Shown in pieces: positions 43,778-51,525 of a stretch of DNA of 64,000 nt. The translations under genes were made by a program, and so were the position numbers. This DNA comes from an uncultured Flavobacteriaceae bacterium (GTDB taxonomy: Bacteria > Bacteroidota > Bacteroidia > Flavobacteriales > Flavobacteriaceae), in assembly GCA_947488435.1 (NCBI GenBank), contig CANKZG010000002.1, positions 62,001 to 126,000 on the forward strand. The letters are read 5' to 3'. Below the pieces are notes generated by a model. The model made no database searches and was not told where the DNA came from. It saw nothing but the letters and a program-made list of their open reading frames with translations. How positions within the stretch are numbered: the stretch's first letter is position 1; each line of letters begins with the position of its first letter.

Positions 43778-44292
43778 TGTTTTTAAATTTATTTGATTTA
43801 TATTTTGATTTAATTTGGTGTCTTGCTTTAGACAGTCAAAATTAGATGCGGTTCTAGCTGAAAAACTAACCCGATAAGGCACCAATAGCCCGAAAAGACA
43901 TTTTGACATTCATAAATGTGTTATTTATAACTAAAAGTTATAATTTTAAATCAAAAACAAAATATTCGTGTTTTTTTAAACATTTTGAAGTAATTTCATC
44001 GGCTTTATAAGTAGTTTATCGAGAATAATGTTGTGAACGCGACTTATTGCGATTGTGATTGTGTCAAAATATGTTGTGAAGAAGGATAAGAGGATTTTAA
44101 AGAAGCAATACAATAAAAGTTATGTATTTAATAATCAGGATATTATCTTTTCTAAGTGATTTTAACCAAAATGCGATTTTTGATTTTTCGACAAAGAAAT
44201 ACAGCTCAAAACAATCATTTAGAACTCTAAATTGGATGTTTTACATTTTTTGAAGGCCTAAAATGATCTTTTAGGGATAGTGAAGCGACCGA
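43778..44292. other. Non-coding gap between the collar operon and the AraC-type gene
   Basis: 515 bases with no credible gene. Holds a -7-like CAAAATTA (minus-strand TAATTTTG) at 43837-43844, ~60 bases before the collar start, and a weak hairpin CCTAAAA/TTTTAGG at 44257-44275 just past the AraC stop codon. Otherwise AT-rich, nothing recognised. Confidence 0.5.
43837..43844 (-). promoter_or_regulatory. Possible -7 box for the collar/LamG operon
   Basis: TAATTTTG on the minus strand fits TAnnTTTG and lies 60 bases before the chosen ATG at 43777, which supports that start over the one at 43909. No clear -33 partner. Confidence 0.35.
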
Positions 44293-45351
44293 TTATTTTA
44301 TTTCAGACGGAAGTTTGTTATGTATTTTTTTAAAAGCTTGGGAAAATTTGCTTTTGTTCTCGTACCCTAGCATCTCCGCTACTTCCTTTATTTTTAAATC
44401 GGTTTCTAAAAGATATTTTAGGGCTAAATCCATTTTTCCCTTGTTAAAATAGGATAGTACCGAATTACCGAAGGTATTCTTAAATGTTTTTTTAAGCGTA
44501 GTAGGTGATAATTTGTACTTTTTAGCTAAAGTTTCTATTCCTATGAATTTCCCGTGCAAATTCTGCATCAACTCCTGTTCTATCAACTTAATCTTATTTA
44601 GATTTTCAGCTGAGGACTGTCCATTTTGAAAAGCTTTAACTTTAGTATAGGATGTATAAAAGCTTTCCAGATAGCGAGGCACTATTTTTTTAAGTTCAAA
44701 AAAATTAGGTTTTCCGTTCTTGGTAAGTGCATCGAACATTGCATTTGCTAGTTCCATATGCTTGGAATCGTCAACACCAAAATTTAAAAAAGTGATATTT
44801 TCATCTTCAAAAAGTTCTTTAATATGATCTGGTGTAGAAGGGGAGTCTAGAATATTTTTTTCGGCCCATTCTTCGTTAAAATAGAGCATATAAAGAATCT
44901 CATTGGAATTTTTAAAATGAAAATTCTGAAAATCCTTTCCCGGTTTGCAAAATGAAATGGAATTGTTCCCTACGGTCATATTGTTAATTCTGTAACTCGG
45001 CATACGATGCACGTTGGAAATTTTGCTTGTTGCCACAAAATAATAATCAACTCCCATAAATTTATCATAAATGGGGTTAAAGGAAAGATTGTTCTTATAA
45101 TACGAATCGGTAAGCAGTACCCATAATCCTTTTTCCAATTCGGCATACAAAAAGTCCCCTTTCATGAAAGGGGTGTTGGAATGAATTAATTGCCTTTCAG
45201 GATAGTGCTTCATAAAAGGCATTTTGATGCAGCTTGTTACTATAGATTGAGGACAATTAGATACATAAGATAAGTGGAAGAAATTATCTTTATAGGTAAA
45301 AAAATATTTCTTGGACAAATTAAACCAATTGTTAATTCTGTCTATGACCAT
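44293..45351 (-). CDS. AraC-family transcriptional regulator
   Basis: 352 residues. The C-terminal ~100 residues form the double helix-turn-helix: IETLAKKYKLSPTTLKKTFK (first), then LKIKEVAEMLGYENKSKFSQ and AFKKIHNKLPSEIK (second, with the usual GY-x-x-x-S-x-F-x-x-x-F-K pattern). The N-terminal ~240 residues carry no recognised ligand domain; they are mostly beta and resemble the N-termini of other Bacteroidota AraC proteins (PchR-like). Its target is unknown; it is co-directional with the collar/LamG operon but separated from it by 515 bases. Confidence 0.9.
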   Translation of the reverse strand: MVIDRINNWFNLSKKYFFTYKDNFFHLSYVSNCPQSIVTSCIKMPFMKHYPERQLIHSNTPFMKGDFLYAELEKGLWVLLTDSYYKNNLSFNPIYDKFMGVDYYFVATSKISNVHRMPSYRINNMTVGNNSISFCKPGKDFQNFHFKNSNEILYMLYFNEEWAEKNILDSPSTPDHIKELFEDENITFLNFGVDDSKHMELANAMFDALTKNGKPNFFELKKIVPRYLESFYTSYTKVKAFQNGQSSAENLNKIKLIEQELMQNLHGKFIGIETLAKKYKLSPTTLKKTFKNTFGNSVLSYFNKGKMDLALKYLLETDLKIKEVAEMLGYENKSKFSQAFKKIHNKLPSEIK

Positions 45352-45783
45352 GAATAGTAGATTTTTAAAGTTACAAAATACTATTTAACCTGAATACCTT
45401 CCAAAAAACCCATTGCTTTTTTGAGAATTTATTTCTTGTTACTTAAAAAGTTTCAATGTCATTATGATTTGAAATGGATCGAAGCAGACTGTATTTTAAA
45501 CTTGTTTACCTGAAATCAAAACTAAGAATACCATTGAAACACTTATTTAATTGTTCCATAAAGATGTCGAAACTCATACTTTAGTATAGACAACTATTTT
45601 TTCACTAGGAATTCATAGATAAGTGTTGACGTGATTTACTATAATACAGTTGTCAATTAACATCAGTTTAAAAAATATATAATACTTCTATATTTGATTT
45701 TTTGTTTAACTATATTTGTTATTAATTAAACAAAATTAATTAAGAATATTTCAGAAGAAGCTTTCGCTTTTGAAAATGCAAAG
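45352..45783. other. Non-coding region upstream of the TetR-associated cluster
   Basis: 432 bases. The left ~300 bases, between the divergent AraC gene and the cluster, hold nothing I recognise. The right part carries TATATTTG boxes at 45689-45696 and 45711-45718 and the inverted repeat described separately. Confidence 0.5.
45704..45731. promoter_or_regulatory. Putative TetR operator, site A
   Basis: GTTTAA-N16-TTAAAC, extended outward to TTTTGTTTAA/TTAAACAAAA (10-base arms, 45700-45735). It covers the TATATTTG -7 box at 45711-45718, so a bound repressor would block the promoter of the gene at 45784. Same 28-base layout as sites B and C. Confidence 0.6.
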
Positions 45784-45996
45784 ATGAGTAATATGACTAC
45801 CCGAGATCGCGTTGAAGCTTCGAGAGAAGCTAAACGCCTCATTTTAGCAATAAATGAAATTTATAAAGAAACCAAAGATGCTGATTTAATGGATGCTATG
45901 AAACACCTTACCATAAAGAAGCAAAGAATTGACAAACGTTTTAAAGGAAGGCCAAATAAATCAATACAAAAAAATAAGTATGCTAAAATTATTTAA
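45784..45996 (+). CDS. Small charged helical protein, 70 aa, unknown function
   Basis: Start ATG 45784 (another ATG at 45793). No signal peptide or membrane segment. Reads as two helices (VEASREAKRLILAINEIYKE, DADLMDAMKHLTIKKQR) and a very basic tail (KRFKGRPNKSIQKNKYAK) that could touch nucleic acid. First gene after operator site A; its end overlaps the next gene by 17 bases, so translation is probably coupled. Family not recognised, but overlap and coding-like sequence make it likely to be real. Confidence 0.6.
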   Translation: MSNMTTRDRVEASREAKRLILAINEIYKETKDADLMDAMKHLTIKKQRIDKRFKGRPNKSIQKNKYAKII

Positions 45997-46144
45997 GAAA
46001 AAATCAGAAAAAGAAAAGCTATATACACAATATACTAAACTTTTAAAGGAGGCTCATAACCTTTCCACCACCAATAGAAAATTGAGCGATCAAAGGACTT
46101 ATGAAGCTGAAGAAGTTATGAGGCGATTGGAAAAATTAGGCTAA
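45980..46144 (+). CDS. Lacal_2735-family small protein, 54 aa
   Basis: Start at ATG 45980, giving MLKLFKKKSEKEKLYTQYTK, the typical beginning of the flavobacterial Lacal_2735 family; a longer in-frame start at 45929 lies inside the preceding gene and would add 17 unrelated residues. One charged amphipathic helix pair with LLKEAHNLSTTNRKLSD and EAEEVMRRLEKL. Function unknown in the whole family. It overlaps the gene before it and sits in the TetR-linked cluster. Confidence 0.75.
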   Translation: MLKLFKKKSEKEKLYTQYTKLLKEAHNLSTTNRKLSDQRTYEAEEVMRRLEKLG

Positions 46145-46187
46145 ATGAACGCTTTTGTATATCAAAAGAGCATTGCAATAAAGTAGT

Positions 46188-46481
46188 ATGATAATACCTA
46201 AAAATATGATGCTTACTGAAAGAGAGTTAGATCGTATTATGGAAATGGCGTGGGAGGACCGCACACCTTTTGAAGCAATATTGTTTCAGTTTGGATTGCC
46301 TGAAAAAGAAGTTATAAAACTAATGCGCGGTAACCTTAAAAGGTCAAGTTTTAACCGTTGGCGGAAACGAGTCAATAGTGGCGTAAGTCAAAAACATCTC
46401 AAAAAACGAAATCCGGAGATTACACGATTTAAATGTACACGACAAAGGGCTATTTCAGGAAATAAGATAAGTAAGCGTTAA
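46188..46481 (+). CDS. TIGR03643/DUF2805-family protein, 97 aa
   Basis: Recognised by LTERELDRIMEMAWEDRTPF, EAILFQFGLPEKEVIKLMR, RWRKRV and the end FKCTRQRAISGNKISKR, which match the family almost along its whole length. The first half is a helix-turn-helix-like fold and the second half is strongly basic, so nucleic-acid binding is plausible but unproven. Members often occur near photolyase/cryptochrome, SDR and TetR genes in marine bacteria. Either ATG 46188 or 46206 may start it. Forty-three bases after the Lacal_2735-type gene, same strand. Confidence 0.85.
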   Translation: MIIPKNMMLTERELDRIMEMAWEDRTPFEAILFQFGLPEKEVIKLMRGNLKRSSFNRWRKRVNSGVSQKHLKKRNPEITRFKCTRQRAISGNKISKR

Positions 46482-46544
46482 TGAAAACTTGTTTAGTGCC
46501 CTATTTCATATTAGGGGCTTGCTTACTATAATGCCAAGCGTTGA

Positions 46545-46619
46545 CGTATTCGCTCTGATGGATACACTATTCGATTAGAAAATCAAGAACTACCATATTC
46601 AGAATCGTATGAGCAGTAA
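46545..46619 (+). pseudogene. Possible short coding remnant between TIGR03643 and CIA30 genes
   Basis: After a TGA at 46542 the frame reads RIRSDGYTIRLENQELPYSE to a stop at 46617. The composition looks protein-like and faintly resembles the end of a LytTR domain (strand then PxSxxY), but there is no start codon and only 24 residues. The surrounding gap holds nothing else. Weak. Confidence 0.2.
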
Positions 46620-46654
46620 TAGAACTGCTTTAGTACTTTCTTTAAAAGATAAAA

Positions 46655-47185
46655 ATGCAAAAATTAACTTTAATTCTACTGTTTATAATGACACTACAAA
46701 CACCAATTATTTTCGATTTTAATGCTTCTAGTGGTATAAGTAAATGGAGCGTTGTAAATGATGTGGTCATGGGTGGTAGATCGTCAGGAGATTTTGATAT
46801 CAATTCAAATGGTCATGGGGTTTTTAAAGGAAACGTATCATTAGAAAATAACGGAGGCTTCTCTTCATTGCGATATCGATTTGAACGAATGAATATTACA
46901 AAGTACACAAAGATAGTACTGCATGTAAAAGGAGATGGGAAGGAATATCAGTTTAGAGTAAAAAGAAGAGTTTCTGATTATTATTCGTACATAGGGAAGT
47001 TCAAGACAACAAACGAATGGCAAATGATTGAAATAACACTGAAGGAAATGTATCCTGCCTTTAGAGGCCGTACCTTAGCTATTGGAAACTACCAAAGTGA
47101 TAGTATTGAAGAGATCGCTTTTTTGATAGGAAATAAAAAAGCCGAAAATTTTATGTTGTTCATTGACAGTATAATACTGAAATAA
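46655..47185 (+). CDS. CIA30-family protein
   Basis: 176 residues with a hydrophobic N terminus (MQKLTLILLFIMTLQTP) that may be a short signal. The body is the CIA30 jelly-roll: WSVVNDVVMGGRSSGDF, a hallmark of the family, GVFKGNVSLENNGGFSSLRY, YQFRVKRR and a late EIAFLIGNKKAENFMLFIDS. Eukaryotic CIA30 helps assemble complex I; bacterial members have no settled role and some look like carbohydrate-binding domains. It sits among TetR-linked stress genes, 173 bases after the TIGR03643 gene, without an obvious promoter of its own. Confidence 0.85.
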   Translation: MQKLTLILLFIMTLQTPIIFDFNASSGISKWSVVNDVVMGGRSSGDFDINSNGHGVFKGNVSLENNGGFSSLRYRFERMNITKYTKIVLHVKGDGKEYQFRVKRRVSDYYSYIGKFKTTNEWQMIEITLKEMYPAFRGRTLAIGNYQSDSIEEIAFLIGNKKAENFMLFIDSIILK

Positions 47186-47201
47186 TGGTTTAATTTATTT
47201 T

Positions 47202-47229
47202 GTTTAATAATATCGTAAATGTATTAAAC
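47202..47229. promoter_or_regulatory. Putative TetR operator, site B (autoregulation)
   Basis: GTTTAATA-N12-TATTAAAC, again GTTTAA-N16-TTAAAC over 28 bases, centred about 47 bases upstream of the TetR start at 47262. Fits autorepression. Confidence 0.6.
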
Positions 47230-47261
47230 ATTTGTACCTTTATACATATAAAACCTCATTC

Positions 47262-47918
47262 ATGGTAAAAAAGAAAAATATAAGTAAAAATGACATGATT
47301 TCATTCTATATGGATTATGTTTTAGAACACAATAAGAGACCGAACTCGGTGCATGCCTTCGCAAATCACAATAACTTTGAAGAGCCAAAATTTTATGAAT
47401 ATTTTGGCGGCTTTGATGCTATTGAAAAAGGTATTTTCAAAGCTTTTTTTGATAATACGCTTATGGCATTGGAAAAAAGTAAGGACTATAGTTCTTTTGA
47501 ATCTAGAAACAAATTATTGAGCTTTTATTTTACATTTTTCGAAAACCTTACCGCAAATAGAAGTTATGTGATCTATGCGCTAGAAAAACACAAAAACACA
47601 CTAAAGACATACTCCTTGTTGTCAGAATTGAAAACTGCTTTTTCGAATTATATTAAAGATTTGGAAATAGAGCTAATAGATACCAAACAAGAACGATTGG
47701 AACGTATTAAAAATAAAGGGCTGCAGGAAACAGCCTGGTTACAACTCGTGTTAACCATAAAATTCTGGATGAATGACAGCTCTCCTTCTTTCGAAAAAAC
47801 AGATATTTTAATTGAAAAGTCAGTAAACGCAAGTTTTGATGTGCTAAACATTGTGCCATTAAAAAGTGTAATTGATTTGGGAAAATTCCTTTTCAAAGAA
47901 AAAACTCAAATGGGTTAG
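47262..47918 (+). CDS. TetR-family transcriptional regulator
   Basis: 218 residues from ATG 47262 (MVKKKNISKND); an upstream in-frame ATG at 47232 lies partly in the leader. N-terminal helix-turn-helix region: MDYVLEHNKRPNSVHAFANH and FEEPKFYEYFGGFDAIEKGI with the TetR-like Y-x-Y/F-G ending. The rest is all-helical and resembles the C-terminal ligand/dimer domain of the flavobacterial TetR group that co-occurs with AarF and SDR genes. It is followed 108 bases later by the ABC1-kinase gene. The 28-base inverted repeat in its own leader, repeated at two nearby promoters, makes it the likely regulator of the cluster. Confidence 0.8.
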   Translation: MVKKKNISKNDMISFYMDYVLEHNKRPNSVHAFANHNNFEEPKFYEYFGGFDAIEKGIFKAFFDNTLMALEKSKDYSSFESRNKLLSFYFTFFENLTANRSYVIYALEKHKNTLKTYSLLSELKTAFSNYIKDLEIELIDTKQERLERIKNKGLQETAWLQLVLTIKFWMNDSSPSFEKTDILIEKSVNASFDVLNIVPLKSVIDLGKFLFKEKTQMG

Positions 47919-48026
47919 TTTCCTTTTTTAAAAAGCAAACGGTTGTTGTATAAAATAGTTTTACAACAGGCATTGCTATAGCTTAATTTTTAAGAAAACT
48001 ATAAGATTACTCCAAATATTACTTTT

Positions 48027-49358
48027 TTGAAAACAATAGACAAAATACCCACTTCAAAAATTGCTCGTGCTAGCAAAATGGTCGCTACGGGAGCAAAAAT
48101 AGGAGTCAATTACCTAAAATACTATGGTGATAGGATTACCAAAACAGAAGAACAATCTAAAAGTATACTTGATAAAAATAATGCAGAAGACATCTACGAT
48201 GGCCTAAAACAATTGAAGGGAAGTGCGCTTAAAGTAGCACAAATGCTTAGCATGGAAAAAAATATTTTACCCCAGGCATACGTAGAAAAATTATCTTTAT
48301 CACAATTTTCAGTTCCACCGTTATCTGCGCCTTTAGTATTCAAAACGTTTAAAAAGTACTTTGGAAAATTCCCGGATGAAATTTTTGATACGTTCAATTT
48401 AAATTCTGTTAATGCAGCAAGTATCGGACAGGTACATGTTGCAAAAAAGAAAGGCAAAAAGCTTGCTGTTAAAATTCAATATCCTGGCGTAGCAGAAAGT
48501 ATTACATCAGATTTAGCAATGGTAAAGCCCATTGCCATTAAAATGTTTAACATTAATGGGAAGGATTCCGATAAATATTTTAAAGAAGTAGAAAATAAAT
48601 TAATTGAGGAGACGAATTACTTGCTTGAAGTAGTGCAAAGTAAAGAAGTTGTGCAGGCTTGTAAACACATCCCTAATTTAAAATTCCCAGACTATTACGA
48701 GGAATTATCTTCTGAACGCATTATAACAATGGATTGGATGGAAGGTGAACACCTCTCCGAATTTACATCTTATAATACGAATCAAGTTAAAGCGGATAAA
48801 ATAGGACAAGCACTCTGGGATTTTTATATGTACCAGATGCATGTACTCAAGAAAGTGCATGCCGATCCGCATCCTGGAAATTTTTTGGTATCCAAAAATG
48901 GAGATTTAATCGCGTTGGATTTCGGGTGTATGAAAACCGTTCCAAATGACTTTTATAAACCTTATTTCGAATTGGTGAAAAAGGAGGTAATCAATAATCC
49001 TGAATTGTTTTCGGAAAAAATGTATGAATTGGAAATATTACGTGAAGATGATAGCAAAGCGGAGTTGGAATTTTTCTCAAGCATGTTCCATGAGTTATTA
49101 ACGTTATTTACAAAACCATTTCATCAAGATTCTTTTGACTTTTCCAACCCTAAGTTTTTTAATTCAATTTCAGAAATGGGCCAACGATATAGTAAAAACA
49201 CGGAACTCAGAAAAATGAATGGTAATCGTGGTTCTAAACATTTCATCTATATCAACAGGACTTTCTTTGGCTTGTATAACTTAATGTTCGACTTAAAAGC
49301 AAAAGACATTAAGATTAATAATTTTAGAAAATTGTGCAATCCAGTGGCTGCGATATAA
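48027..49358 (+). CDS. ABC1/AarF/UbiB-family atypical kinase
   Basis: 443 residues, apparent TTG start at 48027. Family motifs: GSALKVAQML (~75; the usual K-x-G-Q has Ala for Gly), NAASIGQVHVA (Ala-rich loop, ~132), AVKIQYPG (ATP Lys), HADPHPGNFLV (catalytic loop, ~278) and ALDFGCMK (metal-binding Asp, ~292). UbiB-type proteins are ATPases linked to ubiquinone or isoprenoid lipid handling; in menaquinone-using flavobacteria the substrate is unknown. Follows the TetR gene on the same strand and is probably co-transcribed with it. It converges with the membrane-protein gene 26 bases away. Confidence 0.92.
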   Translation: MKTIDKIPTSKIARASKMVATGAKIGVNYLKYYGDRITKTEEQSKSILDKNNAEDIYDGLKQLKGSALKVAQMLSMEKNILPQAYVEKLSLSQFSVPPLSAPLVFKTFKKYFGKFPDEIFDTFNLNSVNAASIGQVHVAKKKGKKLAVKIQYPGVAESITSDLAMVKPIAIKMFNINGKDSDKYFKEVENKLIEETNYLLEVVQSKEVVQACKHIPNLKFPDYYEELSSERIITMDWMEGEHLSEFTSYNTNQVKADKIGQALWDFYMYQMHVLKKVHADPHPGNFLVSKNGDLIALDFGCMKTVPNDFYKPYFELVKKEVINNPELFSEKMYELEILREDDSKAELEFFSSMFHELLTLFTKPFHQDSFDFSNPKFFNSISEMGQRYSKNTELRKMNGNRGSKHFIYINRTFFGLYNLMFDLKAKDIKINNFRKLCNPVAAI

Positions 49359-49384
49359 AGAAAGCAAGGTGTTATTTATTGTTT

Positions 49385-49792
49385 TCAGTAATGCAATATA
49401 TTGAGTAAAAACACTAGAGTCCACAACACCGTTCGTGACCAATTTTTGAGCACTAAAGCCTGCAGTTCCTCCTGAGTTGTCTTACTTTTTGAAATGTTGT
49501 TATGAATGGGAATAAATTGTATTATAGTCAATATCCAAATAGTACTTATCAATAGGAGGCGAACGATTTGGTTACCGGAAGGAACAATACTTACTACGTA
49601 TATAGAGAATCCTAATTGAGCTAACATTAATGGCCCTACGATATAACCTATGCGATGTGTGTATTTTTTATGCCACGCTATCAGATCGTGCTTAGCGCAA
49701 TATAAAAAGCTTGGATATACTACAAGCTGCACCATCCAAATCAAAATTAATAACCCAAAATCAATAAGTAGACTTGCGATTAATATGTACAT
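49385..49792 (-). CDS. Four-helix membrane protein, 135 aa
   Basis: Four predicted transmembrane segments: LIASLLIDFGLLILIWMVQL, IGYIVGPLMLAQLGFSIYVV, LLLISTIWILTIIQFIPI and TVLWTLVFLLNIL. Between the first two lies a polar YPSFLYCAKHDLIAWHKKYT with a conserved-looking His pair. It resembles small DUF1772-like integral membrane proteins but I cannot name a family. The ATG follows the glutathione peroxidase stop codon directly (TAAATG), so the two are coupled in the SDR-GPx operon. Confidence 0.75.
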   Translation of the reverse strand: MYILIASLLIDFGLLILIWMVQLVVYPSFLYCAKHDLIAWHKKYTHRIGYIVGPLMLAQLGFSIYVVSIVPSGNQIVRLLLISTIWILTIIQFIPIHNNISKSKTTQEELQALVLKNWSRTVLWTLVFLLNILHY

Positions 49793-50287
49793 TTATAGAT
49801 GTTTGACGATTTTTGAACTCATCGGTTTGGTGATGGAATAGTAATAGTCAACAAGCCTCCCATCCTTATTTACCAAGTACTTCTGAAAATTCCATTTTAC
49901 ATTGGAGTTTTTCTTTCCATTTAGGTCTTTTTTAGTCAACCATTGGTATAGCGGATGTTGTTTATGTCCTTTTACATTGATTTTTTCTGTAAGCAAAAAT
50001 GTAATTCCAAAATTACGTTCGCAAAACGTTTGAATCTGCATGGCATCTCCTGGTTCCTGTTTTGCAAACTGATTACAAGGAGCACCAATAACCACTAAGG
50101 TATCAGGATAAGTGCTACTTAATTTTTGTAAATCTTTATACTGACTAGTAAAACCACATTCAGAAGCCACATTTACAAACAAAATGTGTTTGCCCTTAAA
50201 GGCAGTTAAATCTATGGCTTTCCCATCAAGGGCATTAATACCAATATCATATATAGAGGGAGTGGTTGTAGCTTTTTTATTTGACAC
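49793..50287 (-). CDS. Glutathione peroxidase-family thiol peroxidase
   Basis: 164 residues, standard for the family. Catalytic Cys in NVASECGFTSQY (~40), Gln in APCNQFAKQEPG (~75, with the second Cys), and Trp/Asn in WNFQKYLV (~137). It is the Cys version, which in bacteria usually runs on thioredoxin rather than glutathione and reduces organic and lipid peroxides. No signal peptide, so cytoplasmic. Lies 30 bases after the SDR gene in the operon that starts behind operator site C, in keeping with a stress role of the regulon. Confidence 0.93.
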   Translation of the reverse strand: MSNKKATTTPSIYDIGINALDGKAIDLTAFKGKHILFVNVASECGFTSQYKDLQKLSSTYPDTLVVIGAPCNQFAKQEPGDAMQIQTFCERNFGITFLLTEKINVKGHKQHPLYQWLTKKDLNGKKNSNVKWNFQKYLVNKDGRLVDYYYSITKPMSSKIVKHL

Positions 50288-50317
50288 TGTTTTTGCTTTT
50301 TCGATGATTTTTGTTTG

Positions 50318-51001
50318 TTAAGGTTTAAAAGAGACAATACCACAATCCATCTCAAAAATTTGTCCTGAATATGATGCTGCGTTCTCAGACAATAAAAAAA
50401 CTGCTGTAGAAGCAACTTCTTCCGGATTTAAAAACTTTTTTAAAGGGTGACGTTCCTTCATATTGGCTATCATCTTTTCATTGCGCAACAATTTGGAAGC
50501 TAACTGTGTATCCGTTACCGTAGGAGCTATACCGTTTACACGTATGACTGGAGCAAGCTCTGCCCCTAAAGATTTCACCAATCCTTCAACACCAGATTTC
50601 GAGGTCGCTACGCTAGCGTGAAAAGGCATTCCTAATTTCGAAGCAACTGTACTAAAAAGTAAGATGGAAGGTTGCACTCCCTTTTTTAACTGTGGTAAGT
50701 ATTTCTGAATTGCTTTGACTGCTCCCAAAACATTAATTTCAAAATCTGAGCGAAAATCGTCTAAGCTTAATCTGGAAATAGGTTTTAAATTAATACTACC
50801 TGGGCAGTATACTAACTCATCAAGTTCTTCAATTTCGGGCAAATCCTCCGATAAAATATCACAGGAATAGTGTGTTACATTTGAATGTAATACTTCCGGT
50901 TCCGTCCTGCTGATATTATAGATATGACGATTGTTTGATAATGCATTTAGAATGGCATTACCAATCCCCTTACTTCCCCCTATAATCACCGTTTTTTTCA
51001 T
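50318..51001 (-). CDS. Short-chain dehydrogenase/reductase (SDR)
   Basis: 227 residues, classical SDR. N-terminal TVIIGGSKGIGNAI (TGxxxGIG equivalent), then LVYCPGSINLKP (NNAG equivalent), catalytic Ser near LLFSTVASKLG, Tyr replaced or displaced: the usual YxxxK region reads FHASVATSKSGVEGLVKSLG, where His/Ala stand in the Tyr position, and RVNGIAPTVTDTQLAS follows. The missing Tyr suggests altered or lost catalysis. First gene of the leftward operon with GPx and the small membrane protein, preceded by operator site C. Such SDRs often accompany TIGR03643 and photolyase genes. Confidence 0.9.
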   Translation of the reverse strand: MKKTVIIGGSKGIGNAILNALSNNRHIYNISRTEPEVLHSNVTHYSCDILSEDLPEIEELDELVYCPGSINLKPISRLSLDDFRSDFEINVLGAVKAIQKYLPQLKKGVQPSILLFSTVASKLGMPFHASVATSKSGVEGLVKSLGAELAPVIRVNGIAPTVTDTQLASKLLRNEKMIANMKERHPLKKFLNPEEVASTAVFLLSENAASYSGQIFEMDCGIVSFKP

Positions 51002-51525
51002 TGTAGTTAGTTCTTTGATTTTTTAAACGAGATACCGTTTATGTCAAAAACGAAGATAAAAATACTAATAATGTTTAACATTATGATTAAAAAATTAAAC
51101 AGTAACAAGCCGATTCATAGGAAGATTGAAGTGTTAATAAATGATGTATGTATCAATGGTCTTATCACAACACATAGATTAAAGGAAAATAGTTTTAATT
51201 CTATTATGCTAAAAATGTTGAATAGCGCAGGCAAAGGTTTTAAGAATTTAGTACTTAAACAGATCTGATGTAAGATAGTATTCTTACTACTTATTTCCTT
51301 TGGGTTACCATCATCTCTATAAAACTTTCCGCTAACCATTTGCAATTACTCTTCCATGACGACAATATTTTTGAATATTTTCTGTTAATACCTTGATTAA
51401 AAATAGCCTCAATACGCCAAACTAATAAAACTTATGCTATTTAATAAGTATCACAATACTAGGAGTATACTTGTAAAAATAGTACTGATTTTAGCATTTC
51501 ATGGAGAGGTAGTTGTTAAACAGTC
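51002..51525. other. Intergenic region with operator site C and leader of the BspA-like gene
   Basis: 524 bases. The left end holds site C and a possible minus-strand -7 box TATCTTCG (51058-51051) for the SDR operon. The rest carries only short frames without recognisable protein; one minus-strand frame (51431-51291) is open for 46 codons but lacks a start. No clear TAnnTTTG box precedes the BspA-like gene. Confidence 0.5.
51073..51100. promoter_or_regulatory. Putative TetR operator, site C
   Basis: GTTTAA (51073-51078), 16 bases, TTAAAC (51095-51100); same layout as sites A and B, 72-99 bases upstream of the SDR start. It overlaps a second perfect palindrome ATAATGTT-T-AACATTAT (51068-51084). 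Confidence 0.6.

Noticed and set aside
51041-51268. 75-codon plus-strand frame after the SDR start
   Set aside because: Low-complexity Lys/Ile/Asn composition typical of AT-rich non-coding DNA; it also covers operator site C.
51291-51431. 46-codon minus-strand open frame ending LAESFIEMMVTQRK
   Set aside because: Protein-like composition but no start codon and no recognisable family; could be a remnant, too short to support.
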